Positions 62,271 through 64,000 of a stretch of DNA of 64,000 nt are shown here, piece after piece. Within the stretch, counting starts at the first letter, position 1, and every line of letters starts with the position of its first letter. This stretch comes from Isochrysis galbana (taxonomy: Eukaryota > Haptophyta > Isochrysidales > Isochrysidaceae). Both the position numbers and the translations under genes were made by a program. Under the pieces are notes generated by a model. It was not told the origin of the DNA and made no database searches. It worked only from the letters and a program-made list of their open reading frames with translations. Where the stretch lies: positions 4,594,148 to 4,658,147 of the forward strand of contig CM030931.1 of the NCBI GenBank assembly GCA_018136815.1. Direction: 5' to 3'.

Positions 62271-63064
62271 TTAGTGTGAATGCCCCCCCCCCCCCAACTA
62301 AGTTTATACTTGGTTCGCCCATGGGGGGGCACGAGCCCCCCTCTCTCTCCACTCCTCCCCTGCCGTGGGGGAGGAACCACCCATCCTCCTGGCATGCCTG
62401 ATGGCTTGCTAGGAGGCCATTGCCCTGCTGACCCACTCTCCCACTGACAGGCACGCCTGGATCGCTCGTCCTGGCTCCTCGTGGCCAGCCCATCGCTCCA
62501 ACCCCCCCTCCCCCCCTGTTCGACAGGCAGACAGGTGCAGACTGGGGGCCCCAGAGGCTCAGGAACGCCAGCAAGGGAGAGGCAGGGGAGGCCAGGGCCC
62601 AGCCCCAGCCTCCTCTGCCCCCTGAGCTGGCCTCCAGGAGCCTCCAGGGGTCGCCAGCAAGCAGCTGCAGGCCTGGCGCAGGCACGCCATCGCGCGTGCC
62701 GCAGGAGAGAGGAGAGGGAGCGCGGAGAAGGGGGTGGGCGGAGCGAGAGCTCCGCCCACCGAAAAATATGTAAGTCCCGCACCTGTTTACAGGATAAGCC
62801 GGGGCTGAGACCGCCGCCAGCCCGGTAGGCATAGGAGGAGAAGGGGAGAACGGATCACCGGGGGGGGGGCGCGGGCCACCGACCATATCTAAGCCCTTTT
62901 CCCCTATCCCCCTAGTAGTGCACGGGGGGAGCCGCCTGATGGCGGGGGGGAAAGGGCCGGCGGATTGGGGGTGTAGAAAGTTTTGCTGCGTGAGTAGAAA
63001 GTAGAGGGTCCACGGCCGCGTGTGCGGTGAGACTATTAAGAAGTTAATTAGTGTGAATGCCCCC
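62271..63064 (+). repeat. Dispersed repeat R2, copy f, full length with direct flanking repeats
   Basis: Runs from AACTAAGTTTATACTTGGTT through CCTGATGGCTTGCTAGGAGG, CTCTGCCCCCTGAGCTGGCC, GGGGGGAGCCGCCTGATGGC and GTGTGCGGTGAGACTATTAA. A 17-bp perfect direct repeat, TTAGTGTGAATGCCCCC, lies at 62271-62287 and 63048-63064. A duplication of this length fits target-primed retroposition more than cut-and-paste transposition. No coding frame. Confidence 0.75.
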
Positions 63065-63148
63065 TCCCATCCTCCCCTCCCTCTCTCCATCGCTTTGGTT
63101 CCCCAGTCCTTCGGCCGCGACGTGCTGCCGGGCGGCGCGCGTGGATTG

Positions 63149-64000
63149 ATGGCAAGATGCACACACAATGTGCCGCCCGCCCGTCAACCGAGCGCCTCGG
63201 CGGACTGGGTGTTTGCCGCCGACGCAGGGAGCGCCGAGGGCGGACTGGCCACGCACTTCCGTTTCTGGCAGCTGTGGGAGAGTGTGGCGCCGCGCGGTCA
63301 CCTGCTCAACCGGCTATCAAGCGGATGCATCAACTGGCGCCCCAATGGCATCGTACGAGGACACTCGAGTGGATCGCCTCAGACGGTGGCAGCGCCACCA
63401 AGCGCTACGACTGAGATGGTGCCATCAGAGCCCGTCCCATCCTTCAAATTACCACCCGCTGGCCAGTCGAATCCGTGCACACCGCCGCTGGTGCTCAGCT
63501 TCGGATTCACTCATAACAACGCCTCGTTACTGGTGGGAAGTGATGGCATTCTTGCTGCGGGTACGGATTGCACAGGCCAGCGCTGTCTCTTTGAGTTGCT
63601 CCCCGTCGCCGTCGGTGATGCCGGTGGAACTGAGGGCTGGTTCCACTTAAAGTCACTGGCCACCGGTCACTTGGTCCGGCTCGTGCACAGCAGTATGCCC
63701 ACCCAAGCCTCATGGGGAGGTGCAATCCCGCCATTTGCCACTCTCAAGACAAGAGCCGAGTTGCGAAGGTCCAGACTGACCGCTGCCAGCTCATGCCCGG
63801 TGTCGGGACATACCACAGGCGCGCCGCCGTCGTGGCGTTACAATGTCTCGCTCTGGGACCCATTGGTACGCCGTTCGCTTTCTCCTTGGGCTGAAGGCAC
63901 CATTTCGCCCACCGTGCTCGATGCGGCCTTTTCGCGTCAAATGTACCCCGGTCCGATGGCTAATGGTCTACCCGGCATCCATGTGAGCATCCGAGCAGGC
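63149..64000 (+). CDS. Unidentified protein, 5' part, running off the right edge
   Basis: From the ATG at 63149 the frame reads 284 residues to the window end without a stop, in ordinary codon composition, so this is a real partial gene. It starts MARCTHNVPPARQPSAS. Distinctive segments are FRFWQLWESVAPRGHLLNRL, SFGFTHNNASLLVGSDGILA, CTGQRCLFELLPV and EGWFHLKSLATGHLVRLVHS. The last two resemble one lobe of a beta-trefoil (a ...G..FHL.S..TG.YL pattern), but I cannot name a family with confidence. No signal peptide or membrane segment is evident in this part. Confidence 0.65.
   Translation, partial: MARCTHNVPPARQPSASADWVFAADAGSAEGGLATHFRFWQLWESVAPRGHLLNRLSSGCINWRPNGIVRGHSSGSPQTVAAPPSATTEMVPSEPVPSFKLPPAGQSNPCTPPLVLSFGFTHNNASLLVGSDGILAAGTDCTGQRCLFELLPVAVGDAGGTEGWFHLKSLATGHLVRLVHSSMPTQASWGGAIPPFATLKTRAELRRSRLTAASSCPVSGHTTGAPPSWRYNVSLWDPLVRRSLSPWAEGTISPTVLDAAFSRQMYPGPMANGLPGIHVSIRAG

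Overview
This window is nuclear DNA from a GC-rich eukaryote. Several genes have short spliceosomal introns, and the products are typically eukaryotic: PINX1, GPN3, an atypical E2F, an LSM10-like Sm protein, sideroflexin and MFSD1. One mitochondrial-carrier-family protein starts with a hydrophobic, twin-arginine-like leader of the kind used for plastid or thylakoid sorting. That makes a microalga with a complex plastid (haptophyte- or stramenopile-like) my best guess, but it is inference. Eight introns can be placed (72-200 bp), and all eight donors read GTG.

Layout. 0-3.4 kb: a RING-finger gene running off the left edge (-), repeat R1, a weak hypothetical gene and a 205-bp satellite array. 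3.4-7.2 kb: a degenerate hAT-type transposase fragment and a PINX1-like G-patch gene. 7.2-10.6 kb: dispersed repeats (R1, R2, R3, R8). 10.6-14.3 kb: a three-exon atypical E2F with two winged-helix domains. 14.3-17.6 kb: repeat R2 and an ORF-free, purine-skewed segment. 17.6-20.1 kb: a cytochrome b561 gene and a two-exon LSM10-like gene. 20.3-24.7 kb: a short gene cut by repeat R1, a pol III-promoter-like (SINE-like) stretch and a complete hAT transposon. 25-27.6 kb: the plastid-leader carrier. 29.6-31.7 kb: a divergent pair, one member being an RNase H-fold transposase-like protein cut by repeat R2. 33-36.4 kb: a Nudix NADH-pyrophosphatase-like gene and GPN3. 36.6-39.3 kb: repeats and a Ty3/Gypsy chromovirus remnant. 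40.9-46.9 kb: an MFSD1-like transporter and a HIT-fold DUF4922 gene. 49-51.4 kb: a second satellite locus and a hAT MITE. 52.5-61 kb: an RCC1-repeat gene, a lone exon, sideroflexin and a HAD phosphatase. 62.3-63.1 kb: a full-length R2 repeat with direct flanking repeats. 63.1-64 kb: an unidentified gene running off the right edge.

Most distinctive item. The element at 21476-24579 has 12-bp terminal inverted repeats (TAAGGCTGTGAA) and a perfect 8-bp target duplication (TTAATAAT). It carries one uninterrupted 834-residue transposase joining an N-terminal chromodomain, a zinc-finger-like region and a hAT catalytic core whose DDE residues and dimerisation motif are all present. A non-autonomous relative (50818-51406; TIR TAAGGCGTGGAA; duplication GTTGCCAC) has the same kind of subterminal CTAGAT-containing motif repeats. 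A chromodomain on a cut-and-paste transposase suggests chromatin-guided target choice, as proposed for chromoviruses, a remnant of which lies 14 kb away.

The host genes are single housekeeping or transport genes with no pathway clustering. The rest of the window is a mosaic of dispersed repeats that end, cut or abut genes. Coordinates of dispersed repeats are approximate because they were aligned by eye.
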